Assembly (NCBI GenBank): GCA_015501585.1 | Contig: JADNRY010000127.1 | Location: 1-64,000, forward strand | Reading direction: 5' to 3' | Length of the DNA: 64,000 nt | From: Rhodocollybia butyracea | Lineage: Eukaryota; Basidiomycota; Agaricomycetes; Agaricales; Omphalotaceae | Shown: piece by piece, positions 11,179-21,889 of the stretch | How the letters are laid out: every line of letters begins with the position of its first letter | How positions within the stretch are numbered: the first letter of the stretch is position 1 | Made by a program: the position numbers and the translations under genes | Notes under the pieces: generated by a model | Seen by the model: only the letters and a program-made list of their open reading frames with translations | Told to the model about the DNA's origin: nothing | Database searches by the model: none

Positions 11179-12650
11179 ATGTCCCCTTTGTCGAAGGTCA
11201 CAGCGCAGATGGCCAAGTATTTAGAATCGTCTAGACGCCCCGATGACACACTAGATGGGAGTCCAATGCCTGGCTCTTTCTTAGTCGATGAGTCCGCCCC
11301 ACCAGATGCTTCGCCGACTATGGAAGCGCTGGAGACGCTCCTCACTGCCGCTGTCTTGACCGACAGTGCCATTCATGATCACTCTCACTCGGACCATCAC
11401 AAGCTGTTCTCCCCTGCAGCTGAATGCTACCAAGACGCAGGATCTAAATTTCCTTCATCGCTTCAGCCATTGGATCTGACTACTGCAATGCAGAACATCG
11501 CAGCTGTCACCAAAGTACCCTCTATTCCTAAAACACCATCCGTCCCCCTGCTCGTCAAGCTGGTGGTCAACGTTTCACCAGTAAATCCATCCTCTCCCCC
11601 GATTCTGCTCCATCATCACCCGGTTTTCCTTCTGTTGGAAAGGTTGAGAGAGATGAAGCATGTGCTCTGGACAAACTGTCTACTGAATTCGAAGTCTACT
11701 ATGCTGAAGTTATTGATAGCCACTTCGTGGCTCTTTCGGCAGAGATGCAATGTCAGAAATTAGAGAAAGTGGCTCAATAATGGGCTTATCGCTATCGAAA
11801 GTTATGAGGAGCGCATGAAATACAGGAAATCCAAGACTAAAGAAACTTCTTCAAGGGAACAGACGACAAAAGAGAAACGGGATTGTCTTCGAGAGCGTAT
11901 GAGGGTATTGAACGCCCATGTCTGCGCGCTATACGCCCCTCTCATCCCAGAAAGCCCGATAGAAGTCGATGCAGGTGAATCCCGTGTATTACATTTAGCG
12001 ATCTTTGTGCTCATAAATATCTAGACAACTTGTTCAATACGACTTTTGTCCAGTTGAACGCGCTCAATCAGGTTCTCGTTCTTCTTGCGATCATCTGTCA
12101 CTTGATCATCGGGTTATCCATCGACCAATCTACAATCCGCAGTCTTGTGTGCATTCCTCGGCATGTCGAGCAGCGATGGTCACACTAGCGATCTGGATGA
12201 ACCATTTTCACTCTCGGAGAATGCCAGGATTTCTGGTATGCCCCAAAGTCTACCAGAAGCCTTGAAACGGATCGATGTCGATGGTCGTTTTGACTTTTAC
12301 GCTACCTGCCCATCATGTAGCTTCAGTAACACAGCCCTCCCGTTGAAGGGAAAGAAGATGTTCCCAAGACTTGTAACAACGATATCGTTGGCGAGAATGG
12401 TGTCTTCAAATGCGGTATGAACCTGCTAAAAACTCGTCGTGACGGTACTGTTCAACCTATAAAGCCATACCTCGTTTCCAGTCTTTCCGATTACCTAGCG
12501 TGCTGCCTGGCCGACCCTACATACGTCGAACAGTCCAAGGAAGCGATTGACTCGGCTTTCTCCGCTACCAAGTCCGGGAAACCCGATTCAGAGACTCACA
12601 ATGTATTCGAGGCGGGATTTACCAAGGATTTCAAAGGGCTCTCGGTATGA
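11179..12650 (+). pseudogene. Tnp2-type (CACTA/EnSpm-like) transposase, N-terminal remnant
   Basis: The region carries the layout I know from the N-terminal part of Agaricomycete Tnp2-family transposases. A low-complexity Ser/Pro/Asp-rich start comes first (11179 onward). Next is a helical, charged stretch around 11600-11970, then a hydrophobic LLAIICHLIIGLS segment near 12090. A Cys-rich module follows, with CPSC at about 12307-12318 and a further Cys pair near 12370-12415. The conserved blocks QPIKPYLV and HNVFEAGFTKDFKG come last. The frame changes at least three times, including one single-base loss near 12365. The sequence ends at TGA 12648-12650, just where the DDE-type catalytic region should begin. 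It is a truncated, inactive copy. The match is from remembered family patterns. Confidence 0.6.
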
Positions 12651-12867
12651 TGCTGCTGCCCTAGGAGCCTGCGCTTTACACTGTAAATTACACTTATAGT
12701 CCGGCTACAATTATTTGGCATCACGCGTGATTCATGCGTTGAAGCTCCGTTGTTACCAAAATGAAGTACAAGTACATACAACAAATAAAAAGAACATATG
12801 CGTAGAAAAGAACCTAGCCAAAACTACGGAAAAAGAGTAAAAAGCACTCGTATGTTGTGCCCTTTTA
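12651..12867. other. Short intergenic spacer
   Basis: About 220 bp between the end of the transposase remnant and the 3' end of the minus-strand Crinkler-type gene. No feature is seen. Confidence 0.5.
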
Positions 12868-14997
12868 TTATGCCATCAAGACATTCCCGTCGCGTTTCAG
12901 GAGAACGGCACGGTAGTTGGGCTGCTGGAAGACTGCTTCATTGGGTTCTTTTTCGAAATAAAAATCTACAAGACGCCAGTCCCATAGTCGCCATGCTCGA
13001 TGATACGCACCTGTATCTGTGAATCGATGAAGGTGGTCAGCTCGTTTGCTCCCATTGCGCATCAGCTCGACAAGCCAATCTCTTTCAAAGCATGCAAAGT
13101 CAACCACACCCTCCTTGAGCCCATCTCCGTTGTTCGTTGGAACCTGTGATATTAGAAACGTTTCGCAGCTAAGACTCGCAAGAGCGGACGAAAACTGAGC
13201 GCTGTAAAAAGTTTCCCGCACTGAATTCTCTTTTTCGAACATCTGGATCAGGGTCTTTGCATGCATTTTTGCGAATCACTTTCTCCAAGAAGTCATCGAA
13301 TGCCATAGTGTAATATACCTCAGGGACTGGGGTAGTTCTGAGCAAGGCTGTGAAATATTCCTGGTGCCATTGAGTAGGTAGCCGCAAAGGAAGTTTACCG
13401 TTGGTGACTGGCGCCTGCACGAGCCAACCCATTCGTCGCGCGTCATGGGCAGCCTGGTCAAAGTCAGAGATTGGGTTGCGGTCAAAGCTGTCGCGGAGTG
13501 AAAATGGGCGGTATCTGGGGTTTGGACTGTTCGACACTTGGCCTAATAAGACATGACAGAAGCGCTCCCGAGGAGTGAGAGCGAACTGTTGACTACCAAT
13601 GATTGGATACAAGTTACTATATGAGATAGGATCTTTCTGTGGAAGTTTGTTGAGTACGTTGGGGAAGTGTTTCCCAAGTGAAGATCGCGTGACTAGGCAA
13701 GAGGTTTGTTCGTTGATAACTAGATGTGGTATATGAGTCTCGTCGATGGGGGAGACTAATATTTTTTCTTCCGTTAGTATCTTGGTAAAAACTTCAATCA
13801 TTATGGGAGGGAAGATATCCTGATCAGGTTTTCTGGGTACGCATCGTCCCAACGTGAAGATGGAGTCTGGTGGCTCAGCTAGGAGCTTTTCTCTGAAGAT
13901 TCTACGGATCTTTTGCCAAGTGGGTGAGGGCGATACCTGTTGAACGTGGTTTAGATCCAGGTGACTTATACACGAAAAGACAACACACCCTGCTACGGAT
14001 CTGTATAACAAACCTCGTAAGCTCTGTAGCTACTCCAGGATGTATAAATCTCTCCCAATCAGGATTGGGCGGACATGGGGAGGCGTAAGCGACGATTTGG
14101 TCGCGTGTGTCGTCATCCATTGAGTGATGAGAACCTCGAAGAAGTAGGTCCACAAACTCGTTAAACTCCTCTTTGGTAAAAGCAATTCCTGAATTGCAAT
14201 TATCTTCTGAAGGAAATATATTCATGCGCAAATTTCGCGGAATAAGGTCTGATGGCGGAGAACTTGAGGCAGAGCTGGTATGACTGCCGTAGGTACCTGC
14301 AGCGACGACGTAGAATTTGATTGAGTTAAGGGAGATGAAGCTTCTAATTGTGGTCCAAAAATGGGCTCGGTCGTACAACATCTGCGCTTCGTCAACAAAG
14401 AGCCAAAATTCGTAACGTGATAACTGGTCGCAATTGTCCCGGTCATGGAACACCTTGAGCACCTCCAACAAGTTGGGCTCAACCTCCAGCGCATTCACCA
14501 TCTCAGCAGGTAGGTCGGATAAGCAACCTTGGAATGTAGATTGCCAATTTGTGACAACCCCGGCATCGCTGCTCTGGTGGCTTCGAACGAACCACATCGC
14601 GACCCCAGGTCGACGTGTTACAGTCGTTGCAATGTCAGCTAAAAGGGTTGATTTTCCTGAGCAAGGAGGTGCCTCAATCTAAGTCAATGTCAAGTAAATA
14701 ATATGCCATACAAGGGGCTGACCAAATATACCCACCAGTACGAATTTGTCCTCTGTGACGCGCGCAGTGATAATTTGTACCAGACGAGGTCGACTGAGCA
14801 CGGTTTTTTTAGCAGTGAAGTCTAAAAAGGTGCTTTCTAGTTCGGAAGGAAGGGCAGGGTTGTTATTGATATATTCCTGAAAAGGACATGGTAGGGGATG
14901 GATTCCAGCGCACGTCCTACACTTCTGGGAATCAAATCTGCAGTCCAAGGGCCCCGCGCCTTTAATTTCCATCGTCATTTTCGCTCCTTGACATCTG

Positions 14998-15002
14998 GAG
15001 AT
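14998..15002 (+). repeat. Target-site duplication, left (GAGAT)
   Basis: Five bases immediately before the 5' LTR are repeated immediately after the 3' LTR (16622-16626). This is the 5-bp duplication typical of LTR element integration. Confidence 0.9.
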
Positions 15003-15168
15003 TGTTGGATATTTATCCTGGGCTGCTCAATCGAGGCTGTGGACAAACACATATATACAAATGATGTGTAACTACAACCCTTGATAACAATCTAATAGTA
15101 GTCTTGAACCGCCATCTCAGAGCCATCTCAGAGCCATCTAAGAGTCTAGGAGTCTTTATTAACCAACA
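15003..15168 (+). repeat. 5' LTR (166 bp)
   Basis: Starts TGTTGG and ends CCAACA, with a short internal tandem of AGCCATCTCAG. An AT-rich CATATATAC at about 15050 may serve as the TATA element for the gag transcript. Identical by eye to 16456-16621. Confidence 0.95.
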
Positions 15169-15180
15169 GGTTATGGGCCC
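15169..15180 (+). other. Primer-binding site, internal half of initiator tRNA-Met
   Basis: GGTTATGGGCCC is complementary to the anticodon arm of eukaryotic initiator tRNA-Met (GGGCCCATAACC). That is the half-tRNA priming mode of copia- and Ty5-type elements, in contrast to 3'-end tRNA priming. It abuts the LTR end with no gap. Confidence 0.8.
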
Positions 15181-15309
15181 CGTGTCCACACTATACATCT
15201 AGGAGTTTTATTCATCATCTAGGAGCTTTACTTTTCACCCAATCACTCAATCTCACTCATTTCATCATCCCATCCCCAATCCCTTTTCAACGACTCATAT
15301 TCATTCACT

Positions 15310-16407
15310 ATGGCCACACTTTCAGCTCTTCTTAATCTTGGAAGGAACATTCCCCTACTTTCCACTACAAATGCTGATGACTGGAGCAACTGGAAAGAGG
15401 ATGTTCTGCAAATGGTGCTTAGTGCAGATGGTCAGAGCGCCAAGATTGCCACAGGGTTGACTTCACGTCCATCAGAGGCTGCTGATGCCAAGGAATGGGA
15501 TCGACTCAACTCACAGGCTGCGTCCATCATTAAATCCCTCACTAATCAAGACTGCCGAAACATCTACAAGGATAAGACAAATGCTTCCGAAATCTGGAGT
15601 GCACTTGTCTCCTATTTTGAAAAATCATCATTTTCCTCACGTTCAGCTACACGTGCTGCCTATCACCGCATTACGCATGATCCGCTTAAACCAACCAAAG
15701 TCTATCTTGATGCTTTGGATGATATGCGTGCTCGTCTTCAGGCACTACTCCCTTCCGGTGAAACAATCTCTGATAGTTATCACAAGGATATCATGCTCCA
15801 GAACCTTCATTCATCATTCGAGGCCTGGAAAACATCTCTTCTCGCCCAACCTACTGGCGAGCCCAATCTTAAAACCTGCCGCGCTGTTCTTGAGAGTGCT
15901 ATGGTTTCATTTGACCCTGAGAAGAGAGCCGATGAAATTTTAGATGGGATTAATAACCCGTCTGAACCATCCTCCCGTGTAGAGGCTGCTCATGCTTATG
16001 CTACAGCTTTCCGAAAGGGAAGTAAAGGAGGAAGTCGGAATGGATCTGGTACTAGGGAAAGTTTTAGTGGTAGAGGGGGAGGAAGAGGGGGAGCTTCCAA
16101 TGGAAGCGGCCATGAAGATGGACAAGGATTTATAGACAGTCGCGGAAATCGCTGGTGCGATATGTCTATGGATGGCTGTCACCGTTGTGGAGGTATGTCG
16201 CACAAGGCTTCTAACTGTGTCAAGGACATGCCAGAGGAAGTCAAGCACTGGTGTCTTAACCGCACATATGACACTGCGCACATCACGCACAATCCTCCCA
16301 ATAACATCTCTTCACATTTCATTGCTCCTATTGATACTTATGGTTTTTCTGCTCATCCTACTTGTCCACCCTTTGAAGAGGAGGAGTATATTGATTTTCA
16401 TGCTTGA
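15310..16407 (+). CDS. gag: Gag polyprotein of copia-type element
   Basis: A single intact frame of 365 residues with ATG at 15310, about 140 bp after the LTR. Residues about 15-215 form the helical Gag region of the copia/UBN2 type: WSNWKEDV near the start, then WDRLNSQAASIIKSL and AYHRITHDP. A Gly/Arg/Ser-rich nucleic-acid-binding linker follows (about 235-275). A CCHC zinc knuckle sits near residue 290 (CHRCGGMSHKASNC, spacing C-X2-C-X4-H-X4-C). The C-terminus is acidic (FEEEEYIDFHA). The TGA lies 48 bp before the 3' LTR, so pol is absent rather than out of frame. Gag assembles the particle that packages the element RNA. The frame has no stops or shifts, unlike the host gene around it. Confidence 0.92.
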   Translation: MATLSALLNLGRNIPLLSTTNADDWSNWKEDVLQMVLSADGQSAKIATGLTSRPSEAADAKEWDRLNSQAASIIKSLTNQDCRNIYKDKTNASEIWSALVSYFEKSSFSSRSATRAAYHRITHDPLKPTKVYLDALDDMRARLQALLPSGETISDSYHKDIMLQNLHSSFEAWKTSLLAQPTGEPNLKTCRAVLESAMVSFDPEKRADEILDGINNPSEPSSRVEAAHAYATAFRKGSKGGSRNGSGTRESFSGRGGGRGGASNGSGHEDGQGFIDSRGNRWCDMSMDGCHRCGGMSHKASNCVKDMPEEVKHWCLNRTYDTAHITHNPPNNISSHFIAPIDTYGFSAHPTCPPFEEEEYIDFHA

Positions 16408-16445
16408 TTATATTTATAGCTTAGGGGGAGCTCTCTTTGTTTCGC

Positions 16446-16455
16446 AGAGGGGGAG
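16446..16455 (+). other. Polypurine tract
   Basis: AGAGGGGGAG directly abuts the 3' LTR and should prime plus-strand DNA synthesis. A second purine tract (TTAGGGGGAG, 16421-16430) lies 16 bp upstream. Confidence 0.8.
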
Positions 16456-16621
16456 TGTTGGATATTTATCCTGGGCTGCTCAATCGAGGCTGTGGACAAA
16501 CACATATATACAAATGATGTGTAACTACAACCCTTGATAACAATCTAATAGTAGTCTTGAACCGCCATCTCAGAGCCATCTCAGAGCCATCTAAGAGTCT
16601 AGGAGTCTTTATTAACCAACA
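16456..16621 (+). repeat. 3' LTR (166 bp)
   Basis: Same length and, by eye, the same sequence as 15003-15168. It is followed at 16622-16626 by the duplicated target GAGAT. On the minus strand the host reading frame runs a few codons into it and stops at TAG. Confidence 0.95.
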
Positions 16622-16626
16622 GAGAT
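16622..16626 (+). repeat. Target-site duplication, right (GAGAT)
   Basis: Matches 14998-15002. Confidence 0.9.
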
Positions 16627-17284
16627 CCACTCAGTACACTCCGGTTCACTAGCACCACGACAGTACAATCCGATAACGGCATCGCACAGGCGAAAGGTGA
16701 ACTCGGCGCAGGACCCGGTGGCTCTTGTGGGAGGTGAATATTGGCAACATCGACGGATTTCAAAATGGATTTATTATTGATGGTCAACCACCCGAGGTAG
16801 AGGTAGTCGTTGCCACCGTCAGTGGCTTTAAGGTCGTATTTGTTAGGCCGAATGAAGAATACGGCCCTGGACTCCTTGTCCACCCATGCTGAGTACACTA
16901 CGTTGTCAGGAATAGCGGGTACCAGGAGGAGTTCGGGTAGTGCAAATTGAGAGGGGCCAGTAGGGGTGGAGTAAATTGAACGGAAGAAATTGTGGAACTT
17001 CTGAGCAACGGTGTCATCCTTTGTCGTCGAATATGCAAAGCCAGACACTAGTGTCACTTGGGATTCAGAACCTTCAACTGGGGGTATGGGCTGGTGGAGC
17101 TTTGCACGTAGCCACCAGACTCCGATTGGCATTGAAAATTCAGGAGGCACAGGAAGAAGCTCGGAAACATTCTAGAAAAGCGAGGAGAACATAATGAGAT
17201 TAGCAGGCAAGCACACACTTGATCCCCAAAAGTCAAATCAGGACATACCGGACTGGAAGGAAGAGCGTTAAGATTTCCTGTCAT

Positions 17285-17923
17285 TGTGGAGGATGGAGAT
17301 TGCTGTGTTCAAGACAAAACAAAGGCGGTTCCGATTCGGGCAGGACACGTATAAGATCAGGTGTTGAATCTCTGGATCTTGCTCCCACGACTCTCAATAA
17401 TGTAACTATATAGAGTAAGCCGATTTATTTCTCGAGTTGTACGTCCGTCGATTTAATTAAAACTTGATCAAATGCACCAGGTTTTTCAGAACGCCCTTTA
17501 AGAGCCTTTCCACTCCAGAATTGCAATAACTATGGCTCGGAAATGAAGTATATATATATAACTACCCATTGTCAAAGCCTGCTGTGAAAATTGGCAGATC
17601 TGAAATCACTTAGATGCCTTACAGATAATTGTCATTTTTTCTGCGTTTATCGGAATAATTTCTACGATTACAGACGTTATCCGAGAATTTATGTTAACTA
17701 CTGTAGCCGCTGTACCACGTTATGCTTCATCTGTTCCTCTCTACATCCTCCTCCGCTCACTACGTTTCGCGCTTGATAGAGATTTTATAAGTCAAATGAA
17801 CTTCAAAAGCAAGGGTAAAATCACTTACGATAGGCGCCGTCTTTGTACTAGTGAAAACCCAGGTCAGTAACAGAAGTTGTAACGGACTAACTTGGTCCCT
17901 CCGCTCTGCCGCGAGCGACCTAG
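17285..17923. other. Promoter-side flank of the Crinkler-type gene, no gene recognised
   Basis: AT-rich DNA upstream of the start at 17284, including a TATATATATA run at about 17551-17560. That could be a promoter element for the minus-strand gene, but it is a weak signal. No coding region is recognised. Confidence 0.3.
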
Positions 17924-18130
17924 CTATACACATGTTTTGACTTCCGCGCTCCCACCCTGATAATCCACGCCCATCTGCAGCAGATCTCCGTCCTTGAGTT
18001 GGTATGGACATGACTCTGGGCCGGCGGGTGCTAGCCGGATATGATTGAGAAAAGTACCTGAGGACGACGACTTGGTATCGCCGACGGAGAATTTTGGTGC
18101 AGCGGGGCTCGGATCACCTGGGTGGTTTAT
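17924..18130 (-). pseudogene. FHA-domain protein fragment
   Basis: On the minus strand, about 55 codons read like the C-terminal half of a forkhead-associated domain. The blocks are DTKSSSSGTFLNHIRL, then CPYQLKDGDLLQMGVDY and a final GGSAEVKTCV. FHA domains bind phosphothreonine peptides. The SGTFLN turn and the LKDGD...GVDY strand are typical of the SLMAP/Far9-Vps64 type found in basidiomycetes. The N-terminal half (RXG and SRXH) is not found in frame upstream. The frame ends at TAG 17924-17926, shortly after the domain. It is a truncated copy, or an exon of a gene I cannot assemble. Confidence 0.55.
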
Positions 18131-18926
18131 TTGTAAGGCTGGGTCGCCAACTCGCATATCGCGAACGATATCATGAACTCTGAGGTTCAAGGTGAGGAAT
18201 GAGAAGGAAACCGAAAGTGCCGGAGGTGGAGGTGAATGAAGCAAGTGAAACAGCGAGGTGACCAAGGAAAGCAGTGCGACACGGGATGACCGGAAGCAGG
18301 TGCTGTAGCCATGTTTTTGCGATATAAAGTGAAACGAATGGGAACAGGATCCAGATACGGATAACAATTGGTAGATGGAATGAGAGAATAAACCTGGGTA
18401 AAATGATGAGGAGGAACTAAACAAAGCAACGTAGCATCTATGAGGGACCAGATTCATCGATAGGACACTCACAACAGTCCGGTAATCCAATATTCATTGA
18501 AACCCTTCTTCTTCAAGGATTTGTACTAGTCCGAACCGGCGTCAGCAACAAAGAAGTAAGCGAAAATAATGTACTTGCTTTTCAGTTCTCAAAGCAGCAC
18601 CTGGTCCCAGCGTTCACATGCACATGGTTCACGATGCCAAAGTTGTCATTGGGTCCTGGCTCCAGCGTTCAAACGTTCACAGCTGGTACATCCCAGACGG
18701 GTGCACAACCACCCGCACATGGTTCATGATGCCGTTGTGGTTAGAAAGAAAGAGGTGAGCGCGGGGCGTAGGTCAATCACGGGGACTCATCTAGCCCTGA
18801 GGGGTTGCTAGCGGAAGTAGCGGACGGAGCAGGAGGCGTACGGGGAGAGGGATGCAGAGAGTGTGAAGAGGAATGCGGTGGGTATAAAGATAGAAGAGAG
18901 GGACGTGGAGAGTACAACGAACTCGT

Positions 18927-19350
18927 TCAAGGAACATGGTCTAGCCGTGGAGAAGGTGCCAAGGCAATGTATGGAGACTGGGTGTTCAAATTGACAGAGG
19001 GATGATGGGATGCGGTCTTGCTCTTCCTTGAGAAGCTCGAGATGCGGTAAAAGCACCAGTAGGAGAAGCGAGATTTGCATGTCCCCGCGAACGAGGTCCC
19101 ACGACTGAATTGACAACAAATCTGAATTTGGAGTCGTCTTACCAAAGCAGGCCACCCATCCTGTTTGATGAAGGTCGACGGACCTGCACCGTTGGAACTG
19201 GCTGATGAGTTCGAGGAACTCGTCAAACCAGGGCTCCCAAAGACCTGCGAGGCAGAAGCAGAAGGAGCTCGCCTCTTGCCGAGGGAGTTCTTCGACGCCT
19301 CCGAGAAGCCGGGAGTGCGAGGATATTCCGGAGGAGACTTCTTGGAACCG
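18927..19350 (-). other. Ser/Pro-rich coding-like stretch
   Basis: The minus-strand frame through 19350-19150 reads like a disordered protein segment (KKSPPEYPRTPGFSEASK, then Ser/Ala-rich repeats, then KQDGWPAL). It lies upstream of the FHA fragment on the same strand and could be an exon of that gene. No start or linking splice sites could be fixed. Confidence 0.25.
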
Positions 19351-19436
19351 TAGGAGCAATAGGACCGTTAGCAGCGATGGGAATAGCATGGGAACAATTA
19401 AGAGAGATAGCATCAACCGCACCGACTTACCGGCAC

Positions 19437-19510
19437 GTAGAATTGTCCGAAGCCATGTGCGAGCAAGTGCGAGCCATGTGCGAGTGTACAAGCAATGTCC
19501 GAGCATGTAA
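19437..19510 (+). repeat. Minisatellite cluster 1, GTGCGAGC/TGTCCGAGCATG type
   Basis: Degenerate repeats of 10-12 bp: ATGTGCGAGC, AAGTGCGAGC, ATGTGCGAGT, ATGTCCGAGC. Related clusters occur at 21890-22130 and 22440-22540. Confidence 0.6.
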
Positions 19511-20069
19511 GGGCACAGTGTACGAGGTCAGAGCCTGATGACCTACTATGACAGGGATCGTACGAGCACCCCTGTATGATAATTATTTATGGTTAGAGTA
19601 TCGAGTATGGATTCCCTTGAGCGAGCTGGGCGGTATCCGGCTAAATGTTATAGATTTGGGGCTGATATGCCGCTTATAGGCGCTTGGATGATATCATCAA
19701 TATCGGTTCGGGTACATCGATTCAGCTGCTAGTGGGCATTGGGCAATGGAGCTTAACTCGGAAATTTCCGAGAGTAGAACTTGCAAACTCGGCACTTTCC
19801 AGTACTGCACCAAAATAAAATCCTAAGAATTAATCATGCAGAAATTCCGTGCACTGGCTCGGCTGTTTTTCCTACCGCAGTAAGCTTGTGCCGAGACTGA
19901 TACAGGTGTAAACAAGCCAAAATTGGGTTACCAGAGCACAATCTGCAAAGGGTAAAGTTTAATCCCTAAAAACTAAAAATGTATGCAGCGCAAATGCAGC
20001 GGGTCAGACTCGACAATCACCTTCAAGAGCAGATTATAGTACCAGCTACCACTCAGAGAGTCGCCATCC
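19511..20069. other. Upstream region of the 20-kb gene, no gene recognised
   Basis: AT-rich DNA. A frame that opens at 19979 overlaps the first exon in another register and is not supported by splice phase. Confidence 0.4.
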
Positions 20070-21753
20070 ATGCTGTCATTCCTTGTAAGTTAAAGAACAT
20101 AAAGTGTGGATTACGGCAATTAAGCTCAAATTCAGGGGCGGGTTGGCGAAACCATCAGGGATTGGTTCAGTGCCAGTTCAAAACAGAAACGAAAACGACA
20201 CCAGCACAGCAATCATTCAGCCGATGAATTAAACAAACCTCAGCACAGGAATGTTCGAATTTCTCGAAGGGCATACTCCTATTCATCTTCAGAGAGCACA
20301 GACAACTCACGCGGTCGGCAGCGCCGACGTCGTTTATCGCCAGTCAAGAGATCTTCATCCGATGCATCGCATAAATGGCAACAAAGTTCTCGAAGGGCAT
20401 ACCCCTCTTCAGACTCAGAGGAGGATCATTTTCGCGGGCAGAGATATCTTTCTCCAAAGGTCAGCGGGAGATATAGCCCCAGACAGAGGGAGAGCCTCAG
20501 GGAGAGGGGTCATTCTAGGAACCATGTCACATCCAAGGGGAAATATCACCATCAATCTCGGAGTCGGTCGGTAGACTACTCTAATCAGAATTCCCACTTA
20601 TTTCTGTGCAGTGTTGGGAAGGGTGTACTGGCCATGCACAGGGAAAAATACTACTATCCATGCCGGTTGATAGCTCGTGATTCCCGGAAACAAAGGTGGA
20701 CTATAAAGTGGTGGAGACATAATACCCATAAACTGGCAGGCCAGTATGAATTCAATGTTTCTACCTCTCGCTTATTGGATGGGCTTTGGGGTAACGCAGA
20801 AGCGCGGCGGCAAGTTAGAGTAAGTGCTGATATTACGGTTATATTTTTTTCTGAAATCATCCAGTTGGGAGAGTGGAAACGAGCCTATATGGCTCAGGAG
20901 CTAGAGGATGAAGAAGAACTACTTAGTAAACCGGAACAGGGGTCGTACACACCAGCCATTCATGATGCGCTGGAACCACACATCAACATCCTCACCCAGC
21001 TTTTACACCAACCTGAAGACATTGAATCAGACATACCTGCAAAAACCTGGTTGGAAACTCAAACAGAAATCGGAGGTATTGGAAAGTCTATTCCTTTCAC
21101 TGGAACTCTCACTCTTCAGGACTTGATTGCGGTGAACCACTGGTACTACAAGAATATCAAAGGTGCATCAACATTGCAGCATCTTTGGATTGGAAGTATT
21201 CCTATTGGACATGCTCGGACGTTGTTGGTTGCAGCACGACAACGCACACTGTTTGTTGACTCTTGGGAGAGCAGTCCGGAGATCCATTCTCAATTTGTTG
21301 ACATCGACACATATGTGGTGGACAGAGCATGGGAATTGTTGAGGGTGAGAACAGGATATGACAAAGGTCCTGGTCGTGCCGATGTGGATATTGAGGCATT
21401 GAAGATTCTGGAGTCCCGTATGTTTGCCCTTTCCGATGAGGCGTGACACGCAGGTAATTATCAATGGGGGCTTGACAAAGGCATTCATGAGAATAACTGG
21501 AATCCCTGGGGTGAATTTGCACCAGAACTTGCTATTGGAAGCAAGATCCGTGATGGATCTCCCCCTGTGGTAAGTATTTGTGCACATATATTTGCATAGT
21601 TGCTGAAATCTGATACAGCGGGGGCCCAACTTTAATTTAGAGGAAGAGAGTCAGTGGATTGATGAAAAGAGTCGTGTATATGAGGCAGAAAGAGCGGAGC
21701 GAGAAAAACAACGGCCTTTGCCAAAACCCAAAGCAGCTAAGCGAGCTGATTAA
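20070..21753 (+). pseudogene. Agaricomycete-expanded protein with RS-rich N-terminus and YYPCRLI/WWR module; one in-frame stop
   Basis: Exons are 20070-20084, 20136-20819, 20865-21569 and 21619-21753. Introns are 51, 45 and 49 nt and all junctions are phase 0. Translation from ATG 20070 gives 512 codons. The N-terminal third is rich in Arg/Ser (SRRAYS, RRRRLSP, SRSRSVDYS) and should be disordered and nuclear. A compact module follows with YYYPCRLIARDS and WTIKWWRHNTH, which looks like a small beta-barrel reader of Tudor/PWWP type. Next are RRQVRLGEWKRA, a helical middle and NYQWGLDKG. The C-terminus is Lys-rich (KPKAAKRAD). Codon 427 is TGA (21444-21446), with coherent coding on both sides. 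A 36-nt intron 21418-21453 (GTATGT...CGCAG) would remove it in frame, but that is very short. I know this as a large uncharacterised Agaricomycete family with no assigned function. Confidence 0.6.
21444..21446 (+). other. In-frame TGA within the 20-kb gene
   Basis: The frame before (ESRMFALSDEA) and after (HAGNYQWGLDKG) reads as one family-like segment. A CGA-to-TGA change would explain it, as would a 36-nt intron at 21418-21453. Confidence 0.6.
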
Positions 21754-21889
21754 CCTACTATCATTTCATTTTTACACACAACTCAAAATTTAATCTTAGA
21801 CTAACATTGAGGGACAGACTTAAGGTATAAGCAAGCAGGTAACTTGCCGCTTGTGAGCATGTACAATGGCGCAAGCCTGTCCGAGCCAT

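Larger units (their letters stand above)
15003..16621 (+). mobile_element. Gag-only copia-type LTR retrotransposon (non-autonomous, TR-GAG-like)
   Basis: A complete element of 1619 bp. It has two 166-bp LTRs beginning TGTTGG and ending CCAACA, and a flanking 5-bp duplication GAGAT. The primer-binding site GGTTATGGGCCC lies directly after the 5' LTR and a purine-rich tract directly before the 3' LTR. The internal region is only 1287 bp and codes for a single Gag protein. No protease, integrase, reverse transcriptase or RNase H is present, so mobility must depend on enzymes from another element. The LTRs look identical over their length, so insertion is recent. It sits inside the coding region of the minus-strand Crinkler-type gene. 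Its architecture matches the small gag-only (TR-GAG) elements described in plants. Confidence 0.93.
12868..17284 (-). pseudogene. Crinkler-type protein (NTPase + nuclease-like C-terminus) disrupted by an LTR retrotransposon
   Basis: Read on the minus strand from ATG at 17284. Exons are 17284-17249, 17171-16622 (then the inserted element), about 14990-14736, 14678-13989 and 13936-12868. Introns of 77, 57 and 52 nt fit. The N-terminal region has no ubiquitin-like header that I can see. A P-loop NTPase follows, with APPCSGKST at the Walker A position (first Gly replaced by Ala) and WLFVDEAQML as Walker B. The C-terminus matches the PD-(D/E)XK-like block shared with 973-1368. Fungal Crinklers are thought to act in nuclei as effectors or conflict toxins. 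Three breaks are visible: the 1619-bp LTR element, a one-base deletion in the T-run at 14978-14981, and a one-base insertion in the T-run at 13266-13270. The locus is inactive as read. Confidence 0.7.

Noticed and set aside
19979..20227. Alternative first exon for the RS-rich gene
   Set aside because: Its phase does not fit the intron 20085-20135. The ATG at 20070 in another frame does.
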